Of a stretch of 64,000 nt of DNA, positions 36,294 to 45,137 are shown piece after piece. Every line of letters starts with the position of its first letter. Position 1 is the stretch's first letter. Location: the NCBI GenBank assembly GCA_900316475.1, contig ONDA01000005.1, positions 1 to 64,000 of the forward strand. Direction: 5' to 3'. Below the pieces are notes generated by a model. The model ran no database searches, was not told where the DNA came from, and was given only the letters and a program-made list of their open reading frames with translations. The position numbers and the translations under genes are program-made. This DNA comes from an uncultured Prevotellaceae bacterium (GTDB taxonomy: Bacteria; Bacteroidota; Bacteroidia; Bacteroidales; Bacteroidaceae).

Positions 36294-37847
36294 CTATTGG
36301 GGCATCCACGGACTTTTCTCCCTGCGCCCGAATTTCCGCCGCAACGACTGCCACAGATGCGTCTTCTGGCGCAATACGTAAATTGAGTAAGCCGTGCTGA
36401 CAATAGTCAGTGCGGCTTCTGTTATCCAATAAGTCCATCCTTCTGCCAGCGTTGAAACGATGAATGCCAGCGCACCTATAGACATCTGAACTGAGGCATA
36501 ACAAATGACCATCCACGAGCTTCGATACTGATATTGCCAAAAAGCGTAACTCCACACAATCATCCACTCCGCCACATGGGCTACGACGATAGCCAGTCCA
36601 GTGCCCCAGACACCCCACCACTGGTAGCCAATGACGATAGCAACGACTAAGACAACGAAATAAGACGTCTCCAAGAACAGGAAAGACAACGAACGGCTAC
36701 GCGCCAACGTGATATAAGCCACCGGCATTGACAGCACCTTGAAATACATGGCCAGGACAGCCACCTGCGCCATCTGTATCACTGCTATGAAATCGCGGCT
36801 GAATAGTATCGGTACAAGCACGGGCAGCATCATCAGCAGCCCCACCAACATTGGCGAGAGCAACAATAGTGAGACTTCCATCTGCCTATTTACTGTCTCA
36901 TTGGTAGCGGCAACATCTTTGCTGACGGCTGACAGACGCGGGAAATAGTCGGTCTCCATAGCCGAGAACACCATTCCCGCATAAGTAATGGTTATCATGT
37001 AACCAGTATTGTAGAGACCAACCTCGTCCAAGTTTCCCTCTACGTTCAGGAACGACCTGATAAGCATCTCTGAGGCACTGCCAATAGCAGCAGCCAATAC
37101 ATACGAAAGTCCCAATCTAATCATACCAAGTCCATCGCGTAAGTGCTGCTTGCTGAAGCGCAGTTGCAAAGGGTAGCAATGATAGGAATAATAGATGGTA
37201 GCCAACATGGAGAAACCAGCAATGAGGATGATAGAGGGCAATACGCCCGATGAACCGAAGAAATAATAAAAAGGTACCGAAAGGACTACTGAGGCCACAG
37301 CTGTAATAACCTGCAATCGGGCCAAGGCACCTAATCGCCGAGCACTCTTGAGTATCACCGTCTCGCCACTACTAATGGCAATCATAGCTACGGCCACACC
37401 AAGCATCGCATAGTGCAAGGTGTGATTGCCCCAAGTAAACGTTACGGTATTGAGTAACGGACTTATTGCCATACAGAACAGGAAACCTAGCACTGCAGCA
37501 ATTAGGCTCCACAAACGTACTACCTGCAGGTAATAGCGAAACTGTCGGCGCTGCTGGTCCTCATATAATTCAGACAACTTGGGTATGGCACCAAAAGAAA
37601 TTCCAAGATTGGTACATTGCGAAGCGAAATTCTGAACCGATACCAACAAGGCATTGAAGCCTATGCCGTTTGCGCCCAAGAACACGGCCATAGCCTTGTT
37701 GCGTACAAGGCCGATTAATATAACCAAGCTCTGTACACCACCAAAAATGCCTGTATATTTTAGGACGTGACTATAGCCGTCGGTGTTTTTTTCTTCCATC
37801 ACTTTGTTAAGAAACGGAAAAAAAAGCATTTTATTACTATTCTCCAT
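36294..37847 (-). CDS. Oligosaccharide flippase (Wzx/MATE-like)
   Basis: A 517-residue inner-membrane protein with about 14 helices, of the polysaccharide transporter family that flips lipid-linked sugar units. The start contains Y-T-G-I-F-G-G-V-Q and R-N-K-A-M-A-V-F-L-G-A-N-G-I-G, typical of the family. ATG 37847 is used; an inner ATG at 37799 gives 501 residues and is equally possible. The last 15 or so codons lie in the right arm of a repeat (36294-36341), so the C-terminal tail may come from repeat DNA. It diverges from the glycosyltransferase genes. Confidence 0.83.
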   Translation of the reverse strand: MENSNKMLFFPFLNKVMEEKNTDGYSHVLKYTGIFGGVQSLVILIGLVRNKAMAVFLGANGIGFNALLVSVQNFASQCTNLGISFGAIPKLSELYEDQQRRQFRYYLQVVRLWSLIAAVLGFLFCMAISPLLNTVTFTWGNHTLHYAMLGVAVAMIAISSGETVILKSARRLGALARLQVITAVASVVLSVPFYYFFGSSGVLPSIILIAGFSMLATIYYSYHCYPLQLRFSKQHLRDGLGMIRLGLSYVLAAAIGSASEMLIRSFLNVEGNLDEVGLYNTGYMITITYAGMVFSAMETDYFPRLSAVSKDVAATNETVNRQMEVSLLLLSPMLVGLLMMLPVLVPILFSRDFIAVIQMAQVAVLAMYFKVLSMPVAYITLARSRSLSFLFLETSYFVVLVVAIVIGYQWWGVWGTGLAIVVAHVAEWMIVWSYAFWQYQYRSSWMVICYASVQMSIGALAFIVSTLAEGWTYWITEAALTIVSTAYSIYVLRQKTHLWQSLRRKFGRREKSPWMPQ

Positions 37848-37856
37848 TTTTTTTCG

Positions 37857-37864
37857 TAACTTTG
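37857..37864 (+). promoter_or_regulatory. -7 box for the methyltransferase-glycosyltransferase group
   Basis: TAACTTTG on the forward strand, 26 bases before the ATG at 37891. No clean -33 at the right distance. Confidence 0.5.
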
Positions 37865-37890
37865 CACGCGAATTTACAAATAGAACTCAA

Positions 37891-38787
37891 ATGAACAGTT
37901 ACGAGATAATTGACCATTGGACAAAGGGCATCCCTTATGAACTTGCATTTTGGAACAATGTCTTCAGGTGGAAACACACCTTCGACGGCATGATGGGGTG
38001 GTCGCACTATGGATCTCTTATTGAGTTGGAGGGATTTGATGTTCACAGTTTCCTACTGCCAACAGAATCGCCGAAAGTTCTTGACGTTGGCTGTGGCATG
38101 AGCTATGCCACCGGAAACCTTATCGAGAAACATGGACAACACCAGCAAATTGACATACACTTTGTCGATCCGTTAGCCACAGAATTCAACAAGATACTTA
38201 AACGCTACAAACGGCAGTTGCCCAAGATAGAGTTCGGTATGGTTGAACATCTGTCAGCCTTCTTTCCACATCGTGATGCAGACCTTGTCATTATCCAAAA
38301 TGCGCTTGACCACTCTGCTTTCCCCGTCAAAGGTATTTACGAAGCTCTTCACACACTGAAGCCGGGAGGGATTCTTTACCTGAATCACCATCCTAACGAA
38401 GCAGAGACAGAGCACTATAAGGGTTTTCACCAATACAACATTGTTCAGGAGGGCGCTTCACTCGTCATTTGGAACAAACACGAGCGATGGGACATCAATC
38501 GGCTCTTGGAAGGCTTTGCCGAAACCTCTGTCTGCACACAGACCAACCAACACGTTGTGGCCATCATCCGCAAGACAGGAGAAATACCTCAACACCTGAC
38601 AGACAATGACGGCGACAAGCGACTGTTAGCCGCTATGTACATAGAAGCATCACTGCGGCAGCAGTCATTCTGGTCGACGCTCCAATTTCAGTCTAAATAC
38701 TGGCTTTTCAACATCATTCAATTCTTTGCACAAGCATTGCCGTGGAACCTGAAGATGAAAGCCAAGAAACTCATTCAACAAGCATAG
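37891..38787 (+). CDS. SAM-dependent methyltransferase (class I)
   Basis: A 298-residue cytoplasmic enzyme with motif I V-L-D-V-G-C-G-M-S-Y-A and an L-K-P-G-G-I-L-Y-L-N-H-H post-motif. Its place at the head of three glycosyltransferase genes suggests it methylates a sugar or glycan intermediate, which is an inference. A longer frame starting at 37783 would run across the promoter and the flippase start, so I use ATG 37891. Confidence 0.75.
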   Translation: MNSYEIIDHWTKGIPYELAFWNNVFRWKHTFDGMMGWSHYGSLIELEGFDVHSFLLPTESPKVLDVGCGMSYATGNLIEKHGQHQQIDIHFVDPLATEFNKILKRYKRQLPKIEFGMVEHLSAFFPHRDADLVIIQNALDHSAFPVKGIYEALHTLKPGGILYLNHHPNEAETEHYKGFHQYNIVQEGASLVIWNKHERWDINRLLEGFAETSVCTQTNQHVVAIIRKTGEIPQHLTDNDGDKRLLAAMYIEASLRQQSFWSTLQFQSKYWLFNIIQFFAQALPWNLKMKAKKLIQQA

Positions 38788-38790
38788 GTT

Positions 38791-39696
38791 ATGAAGCTGA
38801 GTATCGTCATACCTATTTACTGTGTAAAGCACACACTGGACAGGTGCGTTGAGAGCGTACTTGCACAAGACGTCTTAGATGCAGAGGTAATTCTCGTCGA
38901 TGACGGCTCGCCAGACAGCTGCCCTCAGAAGTGTGACGAATGGGCGGTTAGGGACCGTCGTATCAGCGTCATCCACCAAGCGAACATGGGACTTAGCGGA
39001 GCCCGCAACACCGGCATTGAGGCAGCGCAAGGCGACTACATCACATTTGTAGATTCAGACGACTACCTTGAACATAATACTCTAAATACTCTCATTGCAA
39101 CGTGTTACGTACATCCCGAATATGACATTGTGGAATACCCAGCCGTACTGTTCGAAGGTTCAAACCGTCAACAACTACTTTCTTTTCAAGACAAGGCATA
39201 CCACAGTAGTAAGGATTATTGGGATGGAGCAAAAGCCTACCTGCACACCTATGCTTGCAACAAGGTGTTCAAGCGGAAGCTGTTCGACGATGTCCGATTC
39301 CCCGTAGGAAAGAAGTTTGAGGATGTTTACACGCTACCACTACTCCTACAGAAAGCCAGCGTCATTGCAACCTGCTCCTCAGGACTCTATCATTATTGTT
39401 ACAATAGTCAGGGCATAACGACAACAGCAGGTACAACAGAATGGCGCATGCTACTTGATGCCCATTTATGCATCGCCAGCAACCCCATGCTACAGCCATT
39501 GACAGACGAATACTGTATTCACCTGCTGAACATCCAATTATACAATAACGAACTGACAGGCGACCCACCGCAAATCCCCGACCTGCACTTTCATCACCTG
39601 TACAGTATCAAAACTATTCTATATCAAATCTTAGGTATCAGAACTCTATGCTTACTAAACAGAATCTTCAGGAAAATTGCCAAGCGCCACTCATAA
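38791..39696 (+). CDS. Glycosyltransferase family 2
   Basis: A 301-residue GT-A enzyme starting three bases after the methyltransferase. It has the S-I-V-I-P-I-Y start, L-V-D-D-G-S-P-D-S, G-L-S-G-A-R-N-T-G and the D-S-D-D-Y metal motif (about residue 90), then K-F-E-D-V-Y. No membrane segments. Adds a sugar to a surface glycan; donor and acceptor unknown. Confidence 0.87.
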   Translation: MKLSIVIPIYCVKHTLDRCVESVLAQDVLDAEVILVDDGSPDSCPQKCDEWAVRDRRISVIHQANMGLSGARNTGIEAAQGDYITFVDSDDYLEHNTLNTLIATCYVHPEYDIVEYPAVLFEGSNRQQLLSFQDKAYHSSKDYWDGAKAYLHTYACNKVFKRKLFDDVRFPVGKKFEDVYTLPLLLQKASVIATCSSGLYHYCYNSQGITTTAGTTEWRMLLDAHLCIASNPMLQPLTDEYCIHLLNIQLYNNELTGDPPQIPDLHFHHLYSIKTILYQILGIRTLCLLNRIFRKIAKRHS

Positions 39697-40640
39697 CGTT
39701 TATCGTTGTCTGTTACAACCTACCAGTAGAAATGATCTGCCAATGTTTAGACAGTATCATTGGTTTGTCGTTCAGCCGTTCCGAACGCGAAATCATCGTG
39801 GTGGATGACGGTTCTGACGTATCACCTCTCGGCCAACTCAACACCTTCATCGAAGACATCGTCTATGTACGCCAGCCAAATGCTGGACTCAGTGCCGCCC
39901 GTAATCGAGGGATTGACATGGCATCAGGCCAATATCTGCAGTTTGTAGATGGCGACGACTACTTATTACGCACAGCCTACGAGCATTGTCTCGACATCAT
40001 ACGCTACCAGAAACCCGATATTGTGATGTTTGACTTCACGAATGAAGACGAAAAGAGTTATACAGTCGATGTCAATGATAACCTCAAGAGCGGCTGCGAA
40101 TATCTGGCCCAACATAACCTACAAGCTACTGCTTGTGGCTACCTCTTCAAGCGCGATATACTGGGAAACCTGCGCTTCACACGAGGCATCTATCATGAAG
40201 ACGAAGAATTCACGCCACAGTTGCTGCTGCGTGCAGAGAGTGTCTGCTCTACTGATGCACAGGCATACTACTATCGTCGCAGACCGCATTCCATCACCAA
40301 CGAGGCAAATATACGCTTCGTTATCAGGCGGTTGAATGATTGTCATTTAGTGATATGCAAGCTCAACAACCTAGCCGACACAATGCCACCTGCTGAACGC
40401 AAGGCCCTACAACGTCGCGTCGCACAGTTGACAATGGATTATATTTACAACATCATTATCCAAACAGGTAGTCAACACTATCTAGAACGCAAACTCTCTA
40501 TTCTACGTAATGAAGGGCTGTTTCCCCTGCCTGATCGCCCATACACAACAAAGTACAAGTGGTTTCGCAGGTTTATAAGCAATAGTTTGGGGCAGAAACT
40601 TCTGCTAAATGTGCTACCTATGATGAATAAAGAGCGATGA
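39648..40640 (+). CDS. Glycosyltransferase family 2 (second copy)
   Basis: A 330-residue GT-A enzyme, F-I-V-V-C-Y-N near residue 18, V-V-D-D-G-S-D, G-L-S-A-A-R-N-R-G and D-G-D-D-Y motifs, then H-E-D-E-E-F. It overlaps the previous gene by 49 bases; no other start fits. It resembles its neighbour and may be an old duplicate, though the identity is not high by eye. Confidence 0.86.
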   Translation: MLTKQNLQENCQAPLITFIVVCYNLPVEMICQCLDSIIGLSFSRSEREIIVVDDGSDVSPLGQLNTFIEDIVYVRQPNAGLSAARNRGIDMASGQYLQFVDGDDYLLRTAYEHCLDIIRYQKPDIVMFDFTNEDEKSYTVDVNDNLKSGCEYLAQHNLQATACGYLFKRDILGNLRFTRGIYHEDEEFTPQLLLRAESVCSTDAQAYYYRRRPHSITNEANIRFVIRRLNDCHLVICKLNNLADTMPPAERKALQRRVAQLTMDYIYNIIIQTGSQHYLERKLSILRNEGLFPLPDRPYTTKYKWFRRFISNSLGQKLLLNVLPMMNKER

Positions 40641-41734
40641 GATTACTGTTTATAGGCGAATACAGCAATGTACACTGGACGCTAGCCGAAGGACTACGGC
40701 AATTGGGCCACGAGGTGACTGTCATCTCCAATGGTGACTTTTGGAAAGACTATCCGCGTGACATAGACGTCAGCCGTCCTGATGGCAGATTGAGCGGTTT
40801 GAGACTACTGACTCGTATCTACACTTTGCTACCGCGACTGAGCGGCTACGATGTTGTACAACTTATCAATCCTATATTCTTCGAACTCAAGGCAGAACGC
40901 CTGTTTTCCATTTATCGCTACCTGCGCCACCACAACAAGCAAGTGGTTCTCGGTGCTTTTGGCATGGACTGGTACTGGGTCAACACCTGTACTCATAAGA
41001 AACCATTGCGCTACAGCGATTTCAACATTGGTGACAGACTGCGTAATGACCCTTCATCCATAAGAGAGCGGAACGACTGGCTTGGAACGTCTAAAGAACG
41101 ACTGAACATTATGATTGCCGACGACTGTGATGCCATCGTAACAGGACTTTACGAATACGACATCTGTTACCGTCCATATTTTCCTAAAAAAACACACTTT
41201 ATTCCCTTCCCTATCAAAATGCCGGAAAGTTTTTGTACAGAGCGATGCCTTCCTTCAGCGGTTGCCTTTTTCATCGGTATCAGCCGAAGCCGAAGCCAGT
41301 ACAAAGGCACCGACATCATGCTTGATGCCGCCAAAGAATTGCAAAGACATTACCACCATCGGATGAAACTCACTATTGCAGAGGGTTTGCCCTTCAGCAA
41401 ATACCAACAACGACTCGAAGGATCAGACGCCATACTCGATCAGCTTTATAGCTATACTCCTTCGATGAACCCTTTGATGGCTATGTCGAAAGGTGTTATC
41501 TGTATCGGTGGCGGCGAACCCGAAAACTATGAAATCCTAAACGAGACGGAATTGCGTCCCATCATCAACGTCCAGCCCTCCTACGAGAGTGTGTATCACG
41601 AAATGGAACAGCTCATCCTGCATCCAGAACGAATCACAGAACTGAAAAGACAGAGCATAGAATATGTCCGTCGCCATCACGACTACCTATCGGTAGCTCG
41701 CCGTTACGAGCAACTTTACCTCAGCCTTCAATAG
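40637..41734 (+). CDS. Glycosyltransferase, probably GT-B (family 4-like)
   Basis: A 365-residue protein with a G-E-Y-S-N-V-H start and a glycine/acid C-terminal region (P-S-M-N-P-L-M-A-M-S-K-G-V, then G-G-G-E-P-E-N-Y-E), which fits a GT-B fold. It overlaps the previous gene by four bases (ATGA) and ends 14 bases inside the converging kinase gene. Donor unknown. Confidence 0.7.
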   Translation: MRLLFIGEYSNVHWTLAEGLRQLGHEVTVISNGDFWKDYPRDIDVSRPDGRLSGLRLLTRIYTLLPRLSGYDVVQLINPIFFELKAERLFSIYRYLRHHNKQVVLGAFGMDWYWVNTCTHKKPLRYSDFNIGDRLRNDPSSIRERNDWLGTSKERLNIMIADDCDAIVTGLYEYDICYRPYFPKKTHFIPFPIKMPESFCTERCLPSAVAFFIGISRSRSQYKGTDIMLDAAKELQRHYHHRMKLTIAEGLPFSKYQQRLEGSDAILDQLYSYTPSMNPLMAMSKGVICIGGGEPENYEILNETELRPIINVQPSYESVYHEMEQLILHPERITELKRQSIEYVRRHHDYLSVARRYEQLYLSLQ

Positions 41735-42344
41735 CTTTCATGAGGAAGTCTACAGCCCCGTTAACGCCAAATTTTCTTACATCGAGACAGATGTCATAGT
41801 TACGTGCATCCTGCCACTCACTACCCGTAAATGTCTTTGTATAGAGTTCACGGCTATAGTCGTTGTCAACAATCATAGCTGCAGCATCCTGCTCGTTGAG
41901 GTCGTACTTCACGGCAATGCGACGTTTGCGGCAGTCCAGCGGAGAGTGTACGAAAATCTTCAGAGCGTTGGGATGGTCGCGAAAAATGTCGAAACCACAG
42001 CGCCCGATAATGACACACGACTCTTCATCGGCTATCTTACGAATAGCCTCTGCCTGTGCTTTGAACAACTCATGGCTTGTCTGACTCTGCTCGGCACCAT
42101 TATATTGGGTGCTTGCCATGTAAGTGCGATAGAAGTTTGTGAAGTCGTCACGCCAAAGTGGGTTACGTGCTTCTATCTTCTCAACGGCATCCTCAACGGC
42201 ACTAATGCGCTTAGCTACCTCATTCAGAATCTGTTTGTCTAAGAGTTTAACACCTAAGCGACGAGCCAGTTCGACACCAATTTCATGACCACCAGTCCCG
42301 AATTGACGGCTGATGGTAATAACGAATTTATCCTCCTTATTCAT
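41721..42344 (-). CDS. Cytidylate kinase-like protein
   Basis: A 207-residue P-loop type protein of the cytidylate-kinase-like family. The start I-T-I-S-R-Q-F-G-T-G-G-H-E-I-G holds a glycine loop unlike a classic Walker A, and C-V-I-I-G-R-C-G-F-D follows at about 115. The true Cmk usually has a different, stricter loop, so the substrate is not certain. It has its own promoter, partly within the terminator of the preceding oxidoreductase gene. Confidence 0.75.
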   Translation of the reverse strand: MNKEDKFVITISRQFGTGGHEIGVELARRLGVKLLDKQILNEVAKRISAVEDAVEKIEARNPLWRDDFTNFYRTYMASTQYNGAEQSQTSHELFKAQAEAIRKIADEESCVIIGRCGFDIFRDHPNALKIFVHSPLDCRKRRIAVKYDLNEQDAAAMIVDNDYSRELYTKTFTGSEWQDARNYDICLDVRKFGVNGAVDFLMKAIEG

Positions 42345-42377
42345 AGCGTCACGTATTAAAGGTTATTATCTTTGTGG

Positions 42378-42409
42378 CAAAGATAGCAAAAATAATCGGA
42401 ACATCCAAA
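42378..42409 (-). promoter_or_regulatory. Promoter of the cytidylate kinase-like gene
   Basis: Reverse strand: TTTG (42406-42409), a 20-bp gap, TATCTTTG (42378-42385). The -7 box is one arm of a palindrome (TATCTTTG-TGG-CAAAGATA, 42367-42385). The -33 box lies in the loop of the terminator at 42388-42428. Confidence 0.72.
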
Positions 42410-42428
42410 GATATTCCGATTTATTTTT
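42388..42428 (-). terminator. Terminator of the FAD oxidoreductase gene
   Basis: Arms 42388-42401 and 42414-42428 pair with one bulge, with a T-run on the reverse strand at 42388-42392. The arm overlaps the stop codon of the oxidoreductase. Confidence 0.68.
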
Positions 42429-44058
42429 ATTCTTTGCCCAAAAAAGCGGCACACATCTCTGCACATCGTTCGCCATCGACGCCTGCTGAGACAATGCCGC
42501 CGGCATATCCGGCACCCTCACCACAGGGGAAAAGCCCCTGCAGACGCACATGTTGCAGCGTCGATGCATCGCGCAGAATACGTACCGGACTGCTGGTACG
42601 TGTCTCGATGGCAATGAGAACGGCTTCGTTGGTCAAAAAACCATGAGCCTGGCGTCCGAAAATCTTGAAACCTTCTTGAAGGCGTCGCCCTATCATCGGC
42701 GGCAGCCAGAAGTGCAGGGGCGAGGAAATCAGCCCCGGAGCATAGCTCGACTTTGGTAGGTCATAGCTCAGTCTGCCGTTGACAAAATCAGACATACGCT
42801 GCGAGGGCGCCGTCTGCTTCATGTTGCCCTGCTGCCAGCAAAGGCGCTCCAACTGCTCCTGGAAAGCCATCACTTTTAACTGAGAGATGAGAGGTGAGAA
42901 ATAAGAGGTATGATTACTATCTTCGCCGTAAAGGTAATCATACCTCTCACTTCTCAGTTCTAACCTCTCACTTCCCAAGTCCTCCGGTCTCACCTCGACG
43001 ACCATCCCCGAGTTCGACCATCGTGTACCGCGGTTGGCTGGACTCATACCGTTAACCACAATCTGTTCCTTGTCAGTAGCAGCAGGAATGACAAAACCGC
43101 CCGGACACATACAGAACGAGTAGACGCCGCGACCGTCAACCTGCGTTACAAATGAGTACTCTGCAGCCGGCAGGAACTTGCCACGCCCCTGTTTCGAGTG
43201 ATATTGTATCTGGTCTATCAGTTGTGACGGATGTTCCAATCGCACGCCAACGGCAATGCCCTTGGCCTCGATTTCAATCTTCGCCTCGGCCAGGTAGCGG
43301 TAGATGTCACGTGCAGAGTGGCCTGTGGCTAAGATGACGGGGCCGCGAAACTCCCTGTCGGCAGCCACACAGCCTACAACCTGATCACCTCCAATAATCA
43401 ACTGCGTCATCTTAGTCTGGAAATGCACCTCCCCGCCACAGTCCAGTATAGTGTTTCGCATCGCCTCAATTACCTTCGGCAGACGGTCAGTACCTATATG
43501 CGGATGAGCGTCGGCCAGAATGGCCGTCGAGGCTCCGTGTTGGCAGAACACGTTCAGAATCTTATCGATATTGCCACGCTTCTTGGAACGGGTGTAGAGC
43601 TTGCCGTCGGAATAGGCACCTGCCCCACCCTCGCCAAAGCAGTAGTTGCTCTCGCCGTCAACCTGCTGCGTGCGCGAAATCTCCGCCAAGTCTTTCTTGC
43701 GGTCATGGACGTTCTTGCCACGCTCCAACACTATCGGGCGCAGACCCAGTTCTATGAGCCGTAGGGCTGCAAACAGTCCGCCAGGGCCTGCTCCCACGAC
43801 GATAACCTGTCGGCGGTCGCTAACGTCGCGATAGTCCACGCGCCGGTATTCGTCATCCTGAGGTTGCTCGTTGATGTAGACGCGCACCTTCAGGTTGACG
43901 AAGATGGTACGCTGACGGGCATCAATACTGCGCTTCAGAATGCGAACACCATGACAGGTGCGCACGTCAAAACCGTATTCGTCGGCCAGCCACGCCTTCA
44001 GGCTCTGTTCATTGGCAGCCACCTGCGGCAACACACGGATCTGGTATTCGTTCGTCAT
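42427..44058 (-). CDS. FAD-dependent oxidoreductase (COG2509 type) with a repeat-derived insert
   Basis: A 543-residue flavoprotein: an N-terminal part to about 75, the FAD loop V-I-V-V-G-A-G-P-G-G-L near 85, then the E-R-G-K-N-V-H-D-R-K region, and G-E-G-A-G-Y-A-G-G-I near the end. Such proteins are called uncharacterised FAD-dependent dehydrogenases; the substrate is unknown. From about residue 360 to 394 it carries an extra charged, aromatic stretch encoded by GTGAGAGG-type low-complexity DNA. ATG 44058 overlaps the stop of the small membrane protein gene; a longer frame to 44130 is less likely. Confidence 0.8.
   Translation of the reverse strand: MTNEYQIRVLPQVAANEQSLKAWLADEYGFDVRTCHGVRILKRSIDARQRTIFVNLKVRVYINEQPQDDEYRRVDYRDVSDRRQVIVVGAGPGGLFAALRLIELGLRPIVLERGKNVHDRKKDLAEISRTQQVDGESNYCFGEGGAGAYSDGKLYTRSKKRGNIDKILNVFCQHGASTAILADAHPHIGTDRLPKVIEAMRNTILDCGGEVHFQTKMTQLIIGGDQVVGCVAADREFRGPVILATGHSARDIYRYLAEAKIEIEAKGIAVGVRLEHPSQLIDQIQYHSKQGRGKFLPAAEYSFVTQVDGRGVYSFCMCPGGFVIPAATDKEQIVVNGMSPANRGTRWSNSGMVVEVRPEDLGSERLELRSERYDYLYGEDSNHTSYFSPLISQLKVMAFQEQLERLCWQQGNMKQTAPSQRMSDFVNGRLSYDLPKSSYAPGLISSPLHFWLPPMIGRRLQEGFKIFGRQAHGFLTNEAVLIAIETRTSSPVRILRDASTLQHVRLQGLFPCGEGAGYAGGIVSAGVDGERCAEMCAAFLGKE
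42876..42977. repeat. Low-complexity inverted repeat inside a coding region
   Basis: GAGAGATGAGAGGTGAGAA, then a perfect 14-bp inverted repeat (42904-42917 with 42934-42947, 16-base loop), then CTCACTTCTCAGTTCTAACC. The GTGAGAGGTGAGAAG words match the tail of repeat family A at 36054-36098. The reading frame stays open through it. Confidence 0.7.
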
Positions 44059-44207
44059 CTGATGTAGAGGAAATAGACAGCCGCCAACACGACAAGCAGC
44101 ACGATTAGTACTACTGACTTCAACACACACGTCGTCACCTTTTTAATAATAATGAACGCCACGATGATAGCCACTAATAAAAAGAGATAATATCCTATAT
44201 TCTGCAT
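44055..44207 (-). CDS. Small two-helix membrane protein (50 aa)
   Basis: ATG at 44207, TGA at 44055-44057, 50 residues. Two hydrophobic segments (L-F-L-L-V-A-I-I-V-A-F-I-I-I and S-V-V-L-I-V-L-L-V-V-L-A-A-V-Y-F-L-Y) are joined by a short K-K-V-T-T loop. It starts eight bases after the pseudouridine synthase and its stop overlaps the oxidoreductase start (ATGA), which argues that it is translated. Function unknown. Confidence 0.68.
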   Translation of the reverse strand: MQNIGYYLFLLVAIIVAFIIIKKVTTCVLKSVVLIVLLVVLAAVYFLYIR

Positions 44208-44215
44208 ACTTCTAA

Positions 44216-45112
44216 TTACTTAAAAAGTTTCCTGAACATAACAGGGATGGGCGTCTCAAACTCCATAGGTTGTCCCGTCACGGGATGGGTGAAGCACAAC
44301 AACCATGCATGAAGACAGAGACGGTGCAGCGGATCGTCTCCATTGCCATATTTCGTATCGCCGCAGACGGGATGCCCCATATCAGCTGAGTGGACACGAA
44401 TCTGATTCTTGCGTCCTGTTTCTAACTTAAACTCTACCAGTGAGTGTTCCGTAGTGCGGTCGAGCACGTGGAAGTGGGTAACAGCGTACTTACCACCGTT
44501 GTCCACAGATGACGAGTAAGTCACGTAAGCCTTATTGTCCTTCAGCCAGTTGGCTATCGTTCCCTCGTCATCAACCATCTCGCCACTCACAACGGCCACA
44601 TAGCGACGGTCATACACGATGTCATGCCAATTATGCTCCAGGATCTGTTCTGTCTCCACATCCTTGGCATACACCATCAGCCCGCTGGTGTCGCGGTCAA
44701 GACGGTGTACGACATGAGCCGTACAATGCTGGCGCGACATCTTAAAGTAGTCGTCGAGCACCGACTTTACGTTCAGCGACGAGTGGCCGGCCGCCATCGA
44801 GAGGATACCCACGGCCTTCTCGACAACAATCAGCCAGCGGTCTTCGTAGACAATCTTCACATAACGACTCTTGAAACCTTTCTGATTTTTCTTTGTGTTT
44901 GACACAGCAACCTTCATGCCTGGCTGCAGGGGGTAGTCAAACTGTGTAATAGTCTTACCATTAACTTTAACCCCCTGTCCTTGTAACGTGGCCTTTACTT
45001 TCGATCGCGTCTGTCCTATATGTTCCAATAGCCATTCAAGTAGCAGTGCTTGCTCGTTAACCGTGTAGTACCTATAGTCACCTTGGTTGATTCTTGCTGT
45101 ATTCATTTTCAT
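44216..45112 (-). CDS. RluA-family 23S/tRNA pseudouridine synthase
   Basis: Turns a uridine of stable RNA into pseudouridine. From ATG 45112 it has 298 residues: an N-terminal S4 RNA-binding domain (about 20-75), then the catalytic motif H-R-L-D-R-D-T-S-G-L-M with Asp as the nucleophile, and R-K-N-Q-I-R-V-H later. A TTG at 45124 is within an A/T-rich upstream stretch and is less likely. RluD or RluC specificity cannot be told. Confidence 0.88.
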   Translation of the reverse strand: MKMNTARINQGDYRYYTVNEQALLLEWLLEHIGQTRSKVKATLQGQGVKVNGKTITQFDYPLQPGMKVAVSNTKKNQKGFKSRYVKIVYEDRWLIVVEKAVGILSMAAGHSSLNVKSVLDDYFKMSRQHCTAHVVHRLDRDTSGLMVYAKDVETEQILEHNWHDIVYDRRYVAVVSGEMVDDEGTIANWLKDNKAYVTYSSSVDNGGKYAVTHFHVLDRTTEHSLVEFKLETGRKNQIRVHSADMGHPVCGDTKYGNGDDPLHRLCLHAWLLCFTHPVTGQPMEFETPIPVMFRKLFK

Positions 45113-45137
45113 ATCTGAAGGCAAAGTTTAATCAATT

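Noticed and set aside
42367-42374. Forward -7 box TATCTTTG in the palindrome
   Set aside because: A forward transcript would only run antisense into the oxidoreductase gene and no -33 box fits.
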